A DNA stretch of 64,000 nucleotides, taken from CBDFNC01 sp965249895 (GTDB lineage Bacteria; Pseudomonadota; Gammaproteobacteria; Enterobacterales; CBDFNC01). This document shows positions 7,933 to 17,179 of this stretch, piece after piece; position 1 is the stretch's first letter, and every line of letters starts with the position of its first letter. The notes under the pieces are model-generated. The model searched no databases, had not been told where the DNA came from, and saw only the letters and a list, made by a program, of their open reading frames with translations. The DNA lies in the NCBI GenBank assembly GCA_965249895.1, contig CBDFNC010000005.1:1-64000 (forward strand). The letters are read 5' to 3'. Both the position numbers and the translations under genes were made by a program.

Positions 7933-8799
7933 ATGGGAAACGTCGTACGTCTAAACGAAGAGTATCAAACTACCAGCATTGCAGAAACCCAATACTCCCA
8001 GTTAAAAACATATAGTGACAGTGAAAACAAGATTAGCTGGGTTTTCATGAAAGGAGATCCCCGGCCTTGCTTCACCCCTACTCTCTTTAAGGATATAGAT
8101 ACCTACGTTACCAATCTAAAGTCAGAAATGGCGTATACCAACGGCGAAAAATACGACTATCTGGTCATCGCCTCCGATGTTGAAGGTATCTATAATCTGG
8201 GTGGTGATTTAAACCTGTTTCGCACCTTAATAAAAGAAAGAAATCGTGACGGCTTGATGTCCTACGCGACTCAATGTATCGATATACTCTATCAAAATAT
8301 GCACCACCATAATCTTGACTTAACGACTGTCTCACTTATTCAGGGTGACGCCCTCGGTGGCGGGTTTGAAGCCGCATTATCGAGTAATCTGATCATTGCG
8401 GAAAAAGGAGTAAAGCTTGGATTCCCTGAAGTGCTATTTAATCTTTTCCCGGGTATGGGTGCTTATAACCTGCTGTCGGTTAAAGTTGGACCTTCGGCAG
8501 CAGAAAAAATTATCATGTCTGGAAAACTGTATAGCTCAGAAGAGCTGTATGACATGGGTATAATAGACATATTGGCGGAGCCCGGAGAAGGCGAGTTGGC
8601 ATTATACAAATATATCAAGTCCGCTAAACGTCTACCGAATACCTACCGCGCGATGTCTAAAGTAAAAGATGTGTGTAACAAGGTTTCTTATCAGGAGCTG
8701 GTCGATATCGCCAAAATATGGGTGGACGCAGCTCTTAACTTGAGAGAAAAAGACTTACGGATGATGGAGCGTCTCGTCAAACGACAAAACGCAAAATAA
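7933..8799 (+). CDS. rpfF: RpfF-like DSF synthase (crotonase family)
   Basis: 288 residues, the length of Xanthomonas RpfF. The crotonase-fold core includes QGDALGGGFEAALS and FPEVLFNLFPGMGAYNL, where Glu146 and Glu166 correspond to the two catalytic glutamates of RpfF (E141 and E161 in X. campestris, established knowledge). These enzymes both dehydrate 3-hydroxyacyl-ACP and release the cis-2-unsaturated fatty acid used as diffusible signal factor. A strong ribosome site precedes the ATG. It converges on rpfC, with rpfG next, giving the full synthesis-sensing-response set. No rpfB-like acyl-CoA ligase is adjacent. An ordinary enoyl-CoA hydratase is unlikely given the long RpfF-type N-terminus and the neighbours. 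Confidence 0.93.
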   Translation: MGNVVRLNEEYQTTSIAETQYSQLKTYSDSENKISWVFMKGDPRPCFTPTLFKDIDTYVTNLKSEMAYTNGEKYDYLVIASDVEGIYNLGGDLNLFRTLIKERNRDGLMSYATQCIDILYQNMHHHNLDLTTVSLIQGDALGGGFEAALSSNLIIAEKGVKLGFPEVLFNLFPGMGAYNLLSVKVGPSAAEKIIMSGKLYSSEELYDMGIIDILAEPGEGELALYKYIKSAKRLPNTYRAMSKVKDVCNKVSYQELVDIAKIWVDAALNLREKDLRMMERLVKRQNAK

Positions 8800-8803
8800 T
8801 GAC

Positions 8804-8828
8804 GGCTCAATCGCTCAGGGATTGAGCC
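8804..8828. terminator. Bidirectional terminator between rpfF and rpfC
   Basis: Hairpin GGCTCAATC - loop - GATTGAGCC starting four bases after the rpfF stop. It overlaps the last codons of rpfC on the other strand, so it can serve both convergent genes. Confidence 0.7.
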
Positions 8829-11361
8829 CCTTGGTTAACGCTAAATCCAGTGCATCTATGGTATTGAGATAGATAACCTCTATCTCGCGGCTTACCTGAA
8901 GCAATTTTTCCGAGCCTATATCATAAGGTTTATAGGCCTCAGCACTTAAGCATATATCGGCAAGTCTCTTAGCGCCAAGTTCAGTTGCGGAGCCCTTAAG
9001 TGCATGGAGGGACTCTCTTAGTTTGAGGTAATCCGCAGATACGGCGTCTTTGATTCCTGCAATATGTCTGGCGCCATCGAGGGAAAAACCTTTAACCAGG
9101 TCTTGGATAAACGCCGGGTCGCTGTCCAACGTGGACAATTGGCGAAGTACTTCAATGTCGTACCAATTACCCCCTTCGGCTAACGCCCCTTGCGGCTCGA
9201 GAGGTGTTACTTTATTTACAGAGCGAATCTGTTCGCAACTATCTGCCCGGTTGTCTGCGTTAGTTAACAGGGCTATTTTTTCCAAAAGTGCCAGCGAATC
9301 AATGGGTTTTGTCAAAAACTCGTCAACTCCTATCGCGATACTTTCTTCCCGAGCTTCAGGAGTGGCATCCGCCGTAAGCATAATGACGGGAAAATGGCGC
9401 TGCGTGTCCATAAACCTGAGGGCCTGTACAACTTCATCCCCTGAACGTTCCGGCATGTTCTTGTCCACGACTAATAGGTCTAGTTGGTCAAGTTGGTCCA
9501 CCAAGATATCCAGCGCTTTGTCACCTGTATCCGTCACCAACACTTTATGACCGGCGCGTTTTAGGATCCCCTCGAGCACCTGCCGATTAACGCTGTTATC
9601 ATCGGCGACCAAAATATTGAGATCTGGCTCGCCGGCTTGGCTGGCATAGTGTTCCGACAGTGAGATAACGTTGTCCGAGCCGAAGTTAATACTTTTTGCA
9701 GCATGCAAGGCGTTGAATAGTATCCTTTTATCCGTGAAGTTCGCCAAGACGGACACATAATATTGACTAATTTTCTCATTCTGCAGCTCTCCTGGCTGGG
9801 CGTTTGCTAACACCAAAGAGAACCGGTCCGACAAGCCTTGTTTGCAAACTTGCTTCGCGAAGGCGATTGGTTGCACGTGACCGAGGGAAAAACGGTCTAC
9901 CAGAATTACCTGATAAGCTTCGCCCCGCTCCTCTGCATGCTCTAGCGCAAGTATTGCCTTCTCTGGTGTATCAGCATGGCCAAACCCGAGACACCATTGC
10001 TGAAATAATGGTGTCACACTTTGTAGTTGATGTGCAGAGGAAAGCACTAACACAGAGCTTTCGATAAGCGCCTTCGAGCCCTCTGCGGCTAAGGAGAAGG
10101 GTAATTCAAACCAGAAGGTCGAGCCTTTTCCAATTCGGCTCTGGACACCAATTGATCCGCCCATAATTTCGACCAGTTCTTTCGCGATTGTCGTGCCTAA
10201 GCCGGTGCCGCCTACGGTACGCTCAACGGAGTTACCAACTTGAGTAAAATCATCAAACACCTGTGTTAAGGCATGTTCATCAATACCTATACCTGTGTCC
10301 TGCACCTCAAAACGTAAACTGACTTCCCCTTCTTCTTCATCGTTGCACCTTACTTTTAAGTGAACCGTCCCCTTATCGGTAAACTTAATAGCGTTACAAA
10401 TAATGTTGATTAATACCTGTCGTATATGCTGTTCATCGCCAATTAGTCTTGCCGGTACGCCGGAGTCCATGGTTAACGACACGCTGAGCCCCTTCGCTAA
10501 GCCCATGGGCTGCTGAACTGCCATCACGCCGTTAACCAACCCATGTAAGTCAAGTTCAGCCTTTTTAACGACCAACTTTCCCGATTCAATTTTTGAGATA
10601 TCAAGCACTTTTTCGATAAGCTCAAGCAGTGTGTGGGCAGAGCTGTGCATGGTCGAGACTATCTTTTTCTGCTCCGTATTAAGGTCAGTTTCTCGTAACA
10701 AGTCCCCCATCCCAATAACACCATTCAAGGGGGTACGTAACTCATGAGACATATTAGCGAGAAACCGGGTTTTCGCCTTATTTGCCTGTCTAGCGGAATC
10801 GATAGCAACATGGAGTTTTTTAATTAAAAAGGAACAATAGCCTGGGATGACAATAAGCAAAAATAGCAAACTAATTGCCATGGTTTTACCGTGATCTGTC
10901 TGCCAATATTCACCCCAACTGACTGCGAGTGAAAAACTTATCACCGCCACCACCATAGCGACATATAAGTAAATTACCCCAAACCTGAAGCCATTCCCCA
11001 AGATCACCCAGAGATAAAAGCAAAAGATAAATACGGTCTCGTCACCGACCAGGCTCATGCCGATAGACAATGGCACAAGATCTAACAAAATAGCGCTAGC
11101 TAGCCGGCCGGGTGAACGTTTTGGTTTAAGTAATAACGCAACCGCAATTAGTACCGCCCCTAAGTAAAAGCTGAGCGCGATTAAACTTGCTTGTGTTGAG
11201 ATGGCGGAGGCAAAGGTTTCGTTTTCGGACCAAGGAAAACAAAAGTATAAGACCAAGAAGATGCCGATAAACAATCTAACGCCTATTTGTTCTGGCTCAG
11301 AATCACCTGTTTGCGCTACACGCTGTTTGATCAAATCAATTATTTTTAGATTTTTTTTCAT
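8815..11361 (-). CDS. rpfC: RpfC-like hybrid sensor kinase for DSF
   Basis: 848 residues from the ATG at 11361 (a TTG four codons earlier is also in frame). Order: five or six membrane helices (residues about 30-185) with the LWVILGNGFRFGV stretch characteristic of RpfC; HisKA with FLANMSHELRTPLNG (His206); HATPase; a degenerate receiver-like linker; a receiver domain at about 570-690 with phospho-acceptor Asp in LLVVDKNMP; and a C-terminal HPt with LHALKGSATELG. This is the full RpfC architecture: the membrane input region binds DSF and the phosphorelay ends on RpfG. It lies downstream of rpfG on the same strand after a 330-bp gap, so it probably has its own promoter. Confidence 0.93.
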   Translation of the reverse strand: MKKNLKIIDLIKQRVAQTGDSEPEQIGVRLFIGIFLVLYFCFPWSENETFASAISTQASLIALSFYLGAVLIAVALLLKPKRSPGRLASAILLDLVPLSIGMSLVGDETVFIFCFYLWVILGNGFRFGVIYLYVAMVVAVISFSLAVSWGEYWQTDHGKTMAISLLFLLIVIPGYCSFLIKKLHVAIDSARQANKAKTRFLANMSHELRTPLNGVIGMGDLLRETDLNTEQKKIVSTMHSSAHTLLELIEKVLDISKIESGKLVVKKAELDLHGLVNGVMAVQQPMGLAKGLSVSLTMDSGVPARLIGDEQHIRQVLINIICNAIKFTDKGTVHLKVRCNDEEEGEVSLRFEVQDTGIGIDEHALTQVFDDFTQVGNSVERTVGGTGLGTTIAKELVEIMGGSIGVQSRIGKGSTFWFELPFSLAAEGSKALIESSVLVLSSAHQLQSVTPLFQQWCLGFGHADTPEKAILALEHAEERGEAYQVILVDRFSLGHVQPIAFAKQVCKQGLSDRFSLVLANAQPGELQNEKISQYYVSVLANFTDKRILFNALHAAKSINFGSDNVISLSEHYASQAGEPDLNILVADDNSVNRQVLEGILKRAGHKVLVTDTGDKALDILVDQLDQLDLLVVDKNMPERSGDEVVQALRFMDTQRHFPVIMLTADATPEAREESIAIGVDEFLTKPIDSLALLEKIALLTNADNRADSCEQIRSVNKVTPLEPQGALAEGGNWYDIEVLRQLSTLDSDPAFIQDLVKGFSLDGARHIAGIKDAVSADYLKLRESLHALKGSATELGAKRLADICLSAEAYKPYDIGSEKLLQVSREIEVIYLNTIDALDLALTKGLNP

Positions 11362-11701
11362 TAATAAAATCAATCCGTTTGATTTTTAGTACTAGTTAGA
11401 GTCAGACTCTGAAGGAAATGTTGCTAGCGGAGTGAGCCAGCAAGGCTGACAATCATATCAATAAAAGCCAAAGCGTACTGCTAATAAGTCACTAATCTAA
11501 CGGCACGAGTGGCATTACCTGTGTGCTAACTCGAAAAATCATAAACCGTACTATTCACGGCCCCTATTACAGTTAATTACTGTTGATTACCGTAAGGTGA
11601 GCATCGCGCTTGTGCACATTAAATTAGTGATGAGCAGGCATGACAAAAAGGCTCCCAACAGTAGAATGGGCGACAGAGTCATCAGTCGCCCATTCTGTTC
11701 A
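11362..11701. promoter_or_regulatory. rpfG-rpfC intergenic region with hairpin
   Basis: About 340 bp without a gene. A perfect 12-bp inverted repeat, AGAATGGGCGAC (11663-11674) and GTCGCCCATTCT (11685-11696), sits a few bases after the rpfG stop and is a likely terminator or attenuator. The rest should hold the rpfC promoter. Confidence 0.55.
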
Positions 11702-12880
11702 TCAATTATCCAGGAGATCTTCCGCTGTCTTATTTAATTCTTCAAGCAACCTGTTATCTGCATAGTCTGACTGAATTATAGCGATTTGGGGGCGACGTCG
11801 GCAGAATGCTTCAACGCACTCTGGGTCTAATTGGGTCCCAGCTTGTTTCTTAAGGTAAGCTACTGCGTCGGATATCGACCAGGCCTTTTTATACGGCCTA
11901 ACCGAAATAAGTGCATCGTATACGTCAGCAACAGAAACGATTCGAGCGATAAGTGGAATATCTTTCCCTTTCATCCCATTCGGGTATCCCGACCCGTCAA
12001 ACCATTCATGGTGACATAGCGCGATAATAGCACCCATTTGCATATATTTTGACTGGCTGTCAGATAAAATTTCATAACCTATATTGGTATGACACTTCAT
12101 CACTTTCCATTCTTCTTCATCCAACTTACCAGGTTTGAGTAAGATATGGTCCGGAACACCAATCTTACCTATGTCATGCATAGGCGCAGCGTACTCTATA
12201 TAATCACAATCTTCTTCACTCAGGCCTAACTCTTCCGCAATCTGTCTGGAGTACTTAGCCATTCGAACCACATGGTTGCCCGTCTCCTCATCTCGGTACT
12301 CACCAGCTTTAGCGAGACGAAGTAAGGTTTCCTTTTCCCGTTGAACAATCTTCTCGGTTGCTGCTTCGACCTGTTTTGATAACCAGTCAGCTCTGTCTTG
12401 AATGATCAAATTTTGTTCATGGAGTTTAAGCAAGTTACGACAGCTAGTACGACATTCGATTTGATCAATCGGACGAGTTAGAAAAGCGGTTGCCCCAGCT
12501 TCAAGAGCCTCATATCGGACCGCTTTCTCACTAACAACAGTGATCATCATAATAGGTATATGTTGGCAAGATTGTTTCTCACGGATTTTTTTGATGAAAT
12601 CGACGCCGTTAAGCTCCGGCATGCGATAATCCGTAATGATCAAGTCCGGCTGGTTGGAGTCCAGCCAGTCCAACACAGTAATAGGGTTGTTAAACTCAAT
12701 AACTTTAATATTATCAGAAACTTGTTGGGCAATTTTCCCAAGAATTGTTCTGCCTGTTGATTCGTCATCTACGATAACGATCTGTTGTTGATGCCTGATC
12801 ACGTTTTCTCTTCCAATACTATTGAGAGATTCTAAATCCGCAGCGGCTTTACTACTTGCACTTGTAGTTAAAGAAGCCAT
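11702..12880 (-). CDS. rpfG: RpfG-like response regulator with HD-GYP phosphodiesterase
   Basis: 392 residues. An N-terminal receiver (about 33-155) has the acidic pair VDDE and phospho-acceptor Asp84 in ITDYRMPELNG. A coiled linker follows, then an HD-GYP domain (about 190-375) with metal-binding H235-D236 in APMHDIGKIG and the signature HHEWFDGSGYP at 290-300. HD-GYP proteins hydrolyse cyclic-di-GMP. In Xanthomonas, RpfC phosphorylates RpfG in response to DSF and so lowers cyclic-di-GMP (established). The catalytic residues look intact. Confidence 0.94.
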   Translation of the reverse strand: MASLTTSASSKAAADLESLNSIGRENVIRHQQQIVIVDDESTGRTILGKIAQQVSDNIKVIEFNNPITVLDWLDSNQPDLIITDYRMPELNGVDFIKKIREKQSCQHIPIMMITVVSEKAVRYEALEAGATAFLTRPIDQIECRTSCRNLLKLHEQNLIIQDRADWLSKQVEAATEKIVQREKETLLRLAKAGEYRDEETGNHVVRMAKYSRQIAEELGLSEEDCDYIEYAAPMHDIGKIGVPDHILLKPGKLDEEEWKVMKCHTNIGYEILSDSQSKYMQMGAIIALCHHEWFDGSGYPNGMKGKDIPLIARIVSVADVYDALISVRPYKKAWSISDAVAYLKKQAGTQLDPECVEAFCRRRPQIAIIQSDYADNRLLEELNKTAEDLLDN

Positions 12881-13177
12881 GTATCTTACCCCATTTATGT
12901 TCAGCGCTTATCTAGCTACTCAACGGTCAATTTAGAGCCGTTTATAAAAAAAAGAGCCACGCTTTTGCCTGTCTGTAGTCGCATAGATGCCTGATTGCGC
13001 CACAAAGACAAAATGCTACTATCCATTCCCGCAAAACACAAAAGCTTTTGCCACAAAACCGAGTTCCCACCAGCAAAATAACGATATTAATCTACAAATT
13101 CCGCCTGATACCACTAGGTTCAACTATACCGCTTGTTATAGAACAAAAAATTTAGTAGTGGTTCTTTGGTAGATGTC

Positions 13178-13858
13178 TTAGCGACTGGCCTGTCGCAGAA
13201 GAAAGGGTTCAACTGTACCTTTTGCCTTTCGTGAAATTGTTTGCATCAAAGAGAACGTTGGATTGGTCAGCTGATACTCAGATTCCATATCTTGCAACAT
13301 CAGCAACCAGAGTTTTGCCGTCATTTCTGTATCCGCTAACGCACGGTGGAACACGCCATCGTTTTGTATGTCCTTATATTCCACCAAACTGCTTAGCTTA
13401 TGGTTGGCGGCTGTTGGGTACAGACGCCTGGCTATCAACATTGAACAGGCAAACTCCCCGTTATATGTTCGCTGGACGTTGTCCAGTTCGGCATCCAGAA
13501 ATCGCTTATCAAATGAAGCGTTGTGCGCAACCAGGTTATGATTGCCAATAAAATCTGCAAATTGATCCATCACCTCTTCGCAGGGTGGCGCTGTTTTCAA
13601 CATGTTATTAGTGATCCCGGTGTAATTTTCGATAAAGCCGCTTATCCGATACCCTGGATTCATTAACTGTTGAAAATGATCTACCACCTCACCTTGTTTG
13701 ATTAACACAGCACCTATCTCAATAGCACGATCACCTTGATTCGGTGATAAACCAGTTGTTTCAAAATCCAGAACTATAACGCTGTTTGCAGCTCGGCTTG
13801 TTGTCACTTTCGTAAACCTTTGTTGCAGAGAATATCCGCATTGTATATGGCGAACCAT
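13178..13858 (-). CDS. DEDDh 3'-5' exonuclease (DnaQ-like)
   Basis: 226 residues. All DEDDh motifs are visible: VLDFETTG (Exo I), LVAHNASFDKRFL (Exo II) and HRALADTEMTA (Exo III). The domain matches the proofreading subunit of DNA polymerase III and stand-alone exonucleases such as the ExoX group. It is shorter than true polymerase III epsilon in its tail, so a separate repair or RNA-processing exonuclease is as likely. It stands alone between rpfG and a glycosyltransferase on the same strand. The first 20 residues before SVIVLDF may not all be translated. Confidence 0.85.
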   Translation of the reverse strand: MVRHIQCGYSLQQRFTKVTTSRAANSVIVLDFETTGLSPNQGDRAIEIGAVLIKQGEVVDHFQQLMNPGYRISGFIENYTGITNNMLKTAPPCEEVMDQFADFIGNHNLVAHNASFDKRFLDAELDNVQRTYNGEFACSMLIARRLYPTAANHKLSSLVEYKDIQNDGVFHRALADTEMTAKLWLLMLQDMESEYQLTNPTFSLMQTISRKAKGTVEPFLLRQASR

Positions 13859-13936
13859 TTAGTTGAAACTACCCGCTGCAAACATATGGGTCTAGAGCGG
13901 AATAGTAAATATAAGCACAGTGATACCTAGTGCTTT

Positions 13937-14136
13937 GGAACCCATCAAATAACCGGTCTCAGGGTAACAATTGTTGCGCCCTTTGTAGAGCAGATGCCTC
14001 TCTATAAGTGAAGAGAGCGAAGCCAGTGCCAGCAAGGTTAGCCGAACGTGCATCCATGCGCTTTACATCTCATCCCTGAGATGGGTTCGGCTCCTAGCAA
14101 GCCCGATAGATCTGTTACCCAAGTTTGACCAGTCCC
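13937..14136. mobile_element. MITE-B copy 1
   Basis: 200-bp element starting GGAACCCATCAAATAACC and ending CAAACTTGGGTAACA-type sequence in reverse, TTTGACCAGTCCC. Interior segments match 40725-40909 (opposite orientation) closely, including CTCATCCCTGAGATGGGTT. It ends exactly at the stop codon of the glycosyltransferase gene. The flanking 8-mers agree only in their last five bases (GCTTT), so this copy may be old. It has no coding capacity. Confidence 0.85.
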
Positions 14137-15369
14137 TTAGCTTTCTATCTGCTTGTTTTTCGCTTCAATCCACTGCGACATATATTGGGTACTTTTCAGA
14201 CTGTGATGCCTGAGCATTGCGCCGGTAAAATTACCCAATCTATGTTTGTTCAGGTCGGTTTGAATCAAGGTTATTTTCTCTATTAGCTTTTCACCCAAGG
14301 CGTTACCATCATATACGGCATTAAGCAGCGAATGACATTGGGCTGATGAGCATTGCCACTGAGATTTATCCTGATACAAGGCAACAGCCGCCGAAATGAT
14401 ATCGGCTTCTGTTTCAGCAACCTTGCCTGGCCAAGGTTGTCCCGCTGTCATTCCTTCACTGCCAATTTGCGTGGTCACGCTTGGTGTAGCGGTTTTCATC
14501 GCGTCCAGTAACTTGCCTTTTATACCGGCGCCAAATCGCAGTGGCGCGAGGCAAATCCTGGCACCCGCCATCACTTCTTGCGCATCATCCGCCCAGCCTT
14601 TTACCAAGAAACCTGTTTTCGGATTATTCAGCGCCGTAGCCTTTGACGGCGGATAAGAGCCATATATGTGTAACTCCGCCTGTGGGAGCTGTTTACGAAT
14701 CGCTGGCCAAATCTGACTTAGGTACAGCACGGAATCCCAGTTGGGAGCATGTCGAAAATTACCAATAGTGACAAAGTGTTCCCGTTCACTGAAGGATTTA
14801 ACTTGCTCAGGTAACTGTTCAAGGTCCAACATAAAAGGTAAATGATGTAGGAGTTCTGGCGAAACCGAATAATGTTGTACGAGTAAGTCCAATTCAAAAT
14901 CCGATATGATTAGGGATAAATCGCTCCGGTAGATGGCCGCTATTTCCCGTTTTGCCAGGTCAGAACACAGGTCCCCATCCTTTAGCTCTCTTCCTTGCTT
15001 AACAGCTTGGTGCCGCGCATGACGAAGTAATTGCAAATCTTCGGTATCTAAAATTCGTAGCGCGCTGGGACAGCTTTTTTCCACCCGCCAGCCAAACTGC
15101 TCTTCCATCATAAAACGGTCAAACATCACAATATCGGGTTGCAATTCAGAGATAAAGCTATCAAACGAACTACAGTTCAGGCTTATCTCTTGACGGTCAA
15201 TACCTTCAACAGTTAGATCCTGCATATGCTCTGTAGCCTGCGCTGGGCTAGCGAAAGTCACTTGCCAGTCCTGCTGTTTGAATAAACGTAATAATGACAT
15301 CATATGACTACCAGCTGCCGATGAATTCGGCTCTGGCCATACATAACCTATTACCAGCACTTTTTGCAT
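14137..15369 (-). CDS. Glycosyltransferase, group 1 (GT4-like)
   Basis: 410 residues with the GT-B two-domain layout. The N-terminal half starts KVLVIGYVWPEPNSSAAGSH (the usual acceptor-side Rossmann start). The C-terminal half contains VTIGNFRHAPNWDSV and RFGAGIKGKLLDAM..TPSVTTQIGSEGM, the donor-binding EX7E-like region of family 1 transferases. It likely transfers a sugar from a nucleotide donor to a cell-surface glycan; the substrate cannot be read from sequence. It stands alone with no other polysaccharide genes nearby. The stop codon abuts MITE-B. Confidence 0.8.
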   Translation of the reverse strand: MQKVLVIGYVWPEPNSSAAGSHMMSLLRLFKQQDWQVTFASPAQATEHMQDLTVEGIDRQEISLNCSSFDSFISELQPDIVMFDRFMMEEQFGWRVEKSCPSALRILDTEDLQLLRHARHQAVKQGRELKDGDLCSDLAKREIAAIYRSDLSLIISDFELDLLVQHYSVSPELLHHLPFMLDLEQLPEQVKSFSEREHFVTIGNFRHAPNWDSVLYLSQIWPAIRKQLPQAELHIYGSYPPSKATALNNPKTGFLVKGWADDAQEVMAGARICLAPLRFGAGIKGKLLDAMKTATPSVTTQIGSEGMTAGQPWPGKVAETEADIISAAVALYQDKSQWQCSSAQCHSLLNAVYDGNALGEKLIEKITLIQTDLNKHRLGNFTGAMLRHHSLKSTQYMSQWIEAKNKQIES

Positions 15370-15467
15370 TACACCTTCCTGTATTTGTATTCAGCCACGA
15401 GCATTCCCGGCTGATTAGATTGCGGGGATTATAGTGGAAAAACCGGTTTAAAGTGACTCATGGTCAT

Positions 15468-15505
15468 CTTGCCGCTGCCAACACAATCCTGTTGGGAGCG
15501 GCAAG
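15468..15505 (-). terminator. Terminator of UbiH-family gene
   Basis: Long hairpin with arms CTTGCCGCT and AGCGGCAAG plus an inner CCAACA/TGTTGG pair, about 45-80 bp after the UbiH-family stop. It has no strong T-tract. Confidence 0.6.
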
Positions 15506-15547
15506 CAAGCGATGAACAGCCGAATGGTGGGTAGGAAGTTGGTTATT

Positions 15548-16801
15548 TCAACGTAACTGCGTCAGCCTGTGGGTCACCAGCTTTTTAAACGGCGCCATAT
15601 TGTTCCCTACCCGAATTGCCAATTTTCTGGCTAGTTGCGCAACCGGATTATCGTTTGTATACAGGCGCACAATGAGATTGGTAGATTCGTATAACGGCTT
15701 TGCCAGCAGGTTGTGGCGCAACTGATAGCTGTGCAGCACCCGATCCGAAGCGATATCATTCCCGGTTAATTTGGCTTGGATAATTTGTTTTGCCAAGGTA
15801 TCTGCTGAGCGCAGCCCGAGGTTATAACCATGGGCCGTCACCGGGTGCATACCAACAGCAGCGTCTCCTATCAATGCAAAACGTCGTGCAATGAACCTGT
15901 CGGAGTACGCACCCACCAGCGGGTAGGAAAAACGTTCTGTGACCAATTCCATATCGCCGAGTCGCTGACCTAGCATCAGTTGAACCTCATCACTAAAATG
16001 ACGCGCGGACATGGATACTAACTCACTTGCTCGCGTTGCTGGCACAGTGATGACTATGGATGACTCCCCTTCTCCCAAAGGCAAAATCGCGCACGTCCGG
16101 CCATAATGGAAACACTCCTGGGCAGTATTACGATGACTTCGGATATGCCGCATATTACAAACTATCATGACTCGCCCAAAATCTTTCATCGTGGCGCCTA
16201 TGCCCATCATTCGCCGCGTAGCAGAAAACCGACTGTCGGCGGCAACTACCAAGGGAGCGGTTATTAAGCCACCACCCATTAATGTCACTTTTGCGGAATT
16301 ATTATCCGTATTTAATCCACAAACCTCGAGCTCAAATAACCATTCGATATTAGAGTGGCTAGCAACCTGCTCATAAAGGGCTCTACGGATAGCATGATTA
16401 GCAACCAAATAACCCAGCGGAGATCCTTTCTCGTCGCTGCGTTCAAAATGTAAGGCATAAGGCGAATCGCCATCTTGCACCGTCGCTTCCTTGAGCAAGT
16501 GTATTGACTCCGCTGAAAAGCGCTGCCAAACATTTAGTTCCGTTAGAATGGTTTTTGACAGGTGGGTCATCGCGATATCTCGTCCATCGAACGTGGGCGT
16601 TTCTATCTGATCCCGACTCTGTTTATCAACGATAGCAATTTGTAAACCACTGCCGGCTAATGCGCAGGCTAGACTCAGTCCCGCCGGGCCGCCCCCGATG
16701 ATCACAAGATCCTTATGGACGATATTAGGGCACAATGGTGACCGATTGAATTGGCTGTCTTCTTGGGGGGGATTTGGGGTCTGCGAGTTTGCTGAAGTCA
16801 T
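15548..16801 (-). CDS. FAD-dependent UbiH/UbiM-family hydroxylase
   Basis: 417 residues. A dinucleotide-binding motif VIIGGGPAGLSLACALAGSG lies near residues 33-52. A second FAD motif, FALIGDAAVGMHPVTAHGYNLGL, is at about 310-332 (written here across its length as GDAA..HPV..HG..NLGL). The DGRDIAMTH stretch and this second motif resemble UbiM more than UbiH or UbiF. Such enzymes add hydroxyl groups to the ubiquinone ring. The N-terminal 30 residues are polar and may not be needed. It is monocistronic, with its own terminator. Confidence 0.82.
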   Translation of the reverse strand: MTSANSQTPNPPQEDSQFNRSPLCPNIVHKDLVIIGGGPAGLSLACALAGSGLQIAIVDKQSRDQIETPTFDGRDIAMTHLSKTILTELNVWQRFSAESIHLLKEATVQDGDSPYALHFERSDEKGSPLGYLVANHAIRRALYEQVASHSNIEWLFELEVCGLNTDNNSAKVTLMGGGLITAPLVVAADSRFSATRRMMGIGATMKDFGRVMIVCNMRHIRSHRNTAQECFHYGRTCAILPLGEGESSIVITVPATRASELVSMSARHFSDEVQLMLGQRLGDMELVTERFSYPLVGAYSDRFIARRFALIGDAAVGMHPVTAHGYNLGLRSADTLAKQIIQAKLTGNDIASDRVLHSYQLRHNLLAKPLYESTNLIVRLYTNDNPVAQLARKLAIRVGNNMAPFKKLVTHRLTQLR

Positions 16802-16967
16802 TTAAATGCCATTTTCCAGACTTAAAATAGCACGCTACCACAGCCTGGTACTTATCAAATTGATAATCATCAATATTCCTCGATACTATATTTCTACTTG
16901 CCGCTATGGATATAACTTAGTCCTCTTGTTTCCCCATTTGCACGGATACAAAACTGACCTCGATCAA

Positions 16968-16998
16968 TTAACCGACTCGTTTAGTCGGTTAATATAAT
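16968..16998 (+). promoter_or_regulatory. Palindromic operator and -10 upstream of Cys-rich gene
   Basis: Perfect 10-bp inverted repeat TTAACCGACT-cgttt-AGTCGGTTAA, followed at once by TATAAT at 16993-16998. The ATG of the small gene follows 43 bp later. A palindrome of this size over the core promoter is typical of TetR-family operators, but no tetR gene is adjacent. A hairpin role in mRNA is less likely because it lies upstream of the -10. Confidence 0.6.
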
Positions 16999-17040
16999 GG
17001 CAATTTCCGGAAACAAATTTTTAATCATAGGAGTTTTTCA

Positions 17041-17154
17041 ATGAGTTCATGTTGCGGCGCGTGTGGTGGTCAGGACAGAGAAGATACTAAAAAACAGGAG
17101 CAGTCTGAGACAACCAAGCAGAAGGAACAATCTGAGCAACAAGAGAAAGAATAA
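17041..17154 (+). CDS. 37-residue Cys-rich small protein
   Basis: Frame of 37 codons with ribosome site AGGAG eight bases before ATG. The N-terminus is MSSCCGACGG, a CCxxC cluster able to bind a metal. The rest is highly charged and repetitive (K, E and Q, with two TxKQKEQSEQ-like units), probably a helix. The dedicated promoter with palindrome supports a real gene. No family recognised; a metal- or stress-induced peptide is a guess. Confidence 0.6.
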   Translation: MSSCCGACGGQDREDTKKQEQSETTKQKEQSEQQEKE

Positions 17155-17179
17155 CCTTCCCTGTGGTAAAGCCGGAACA

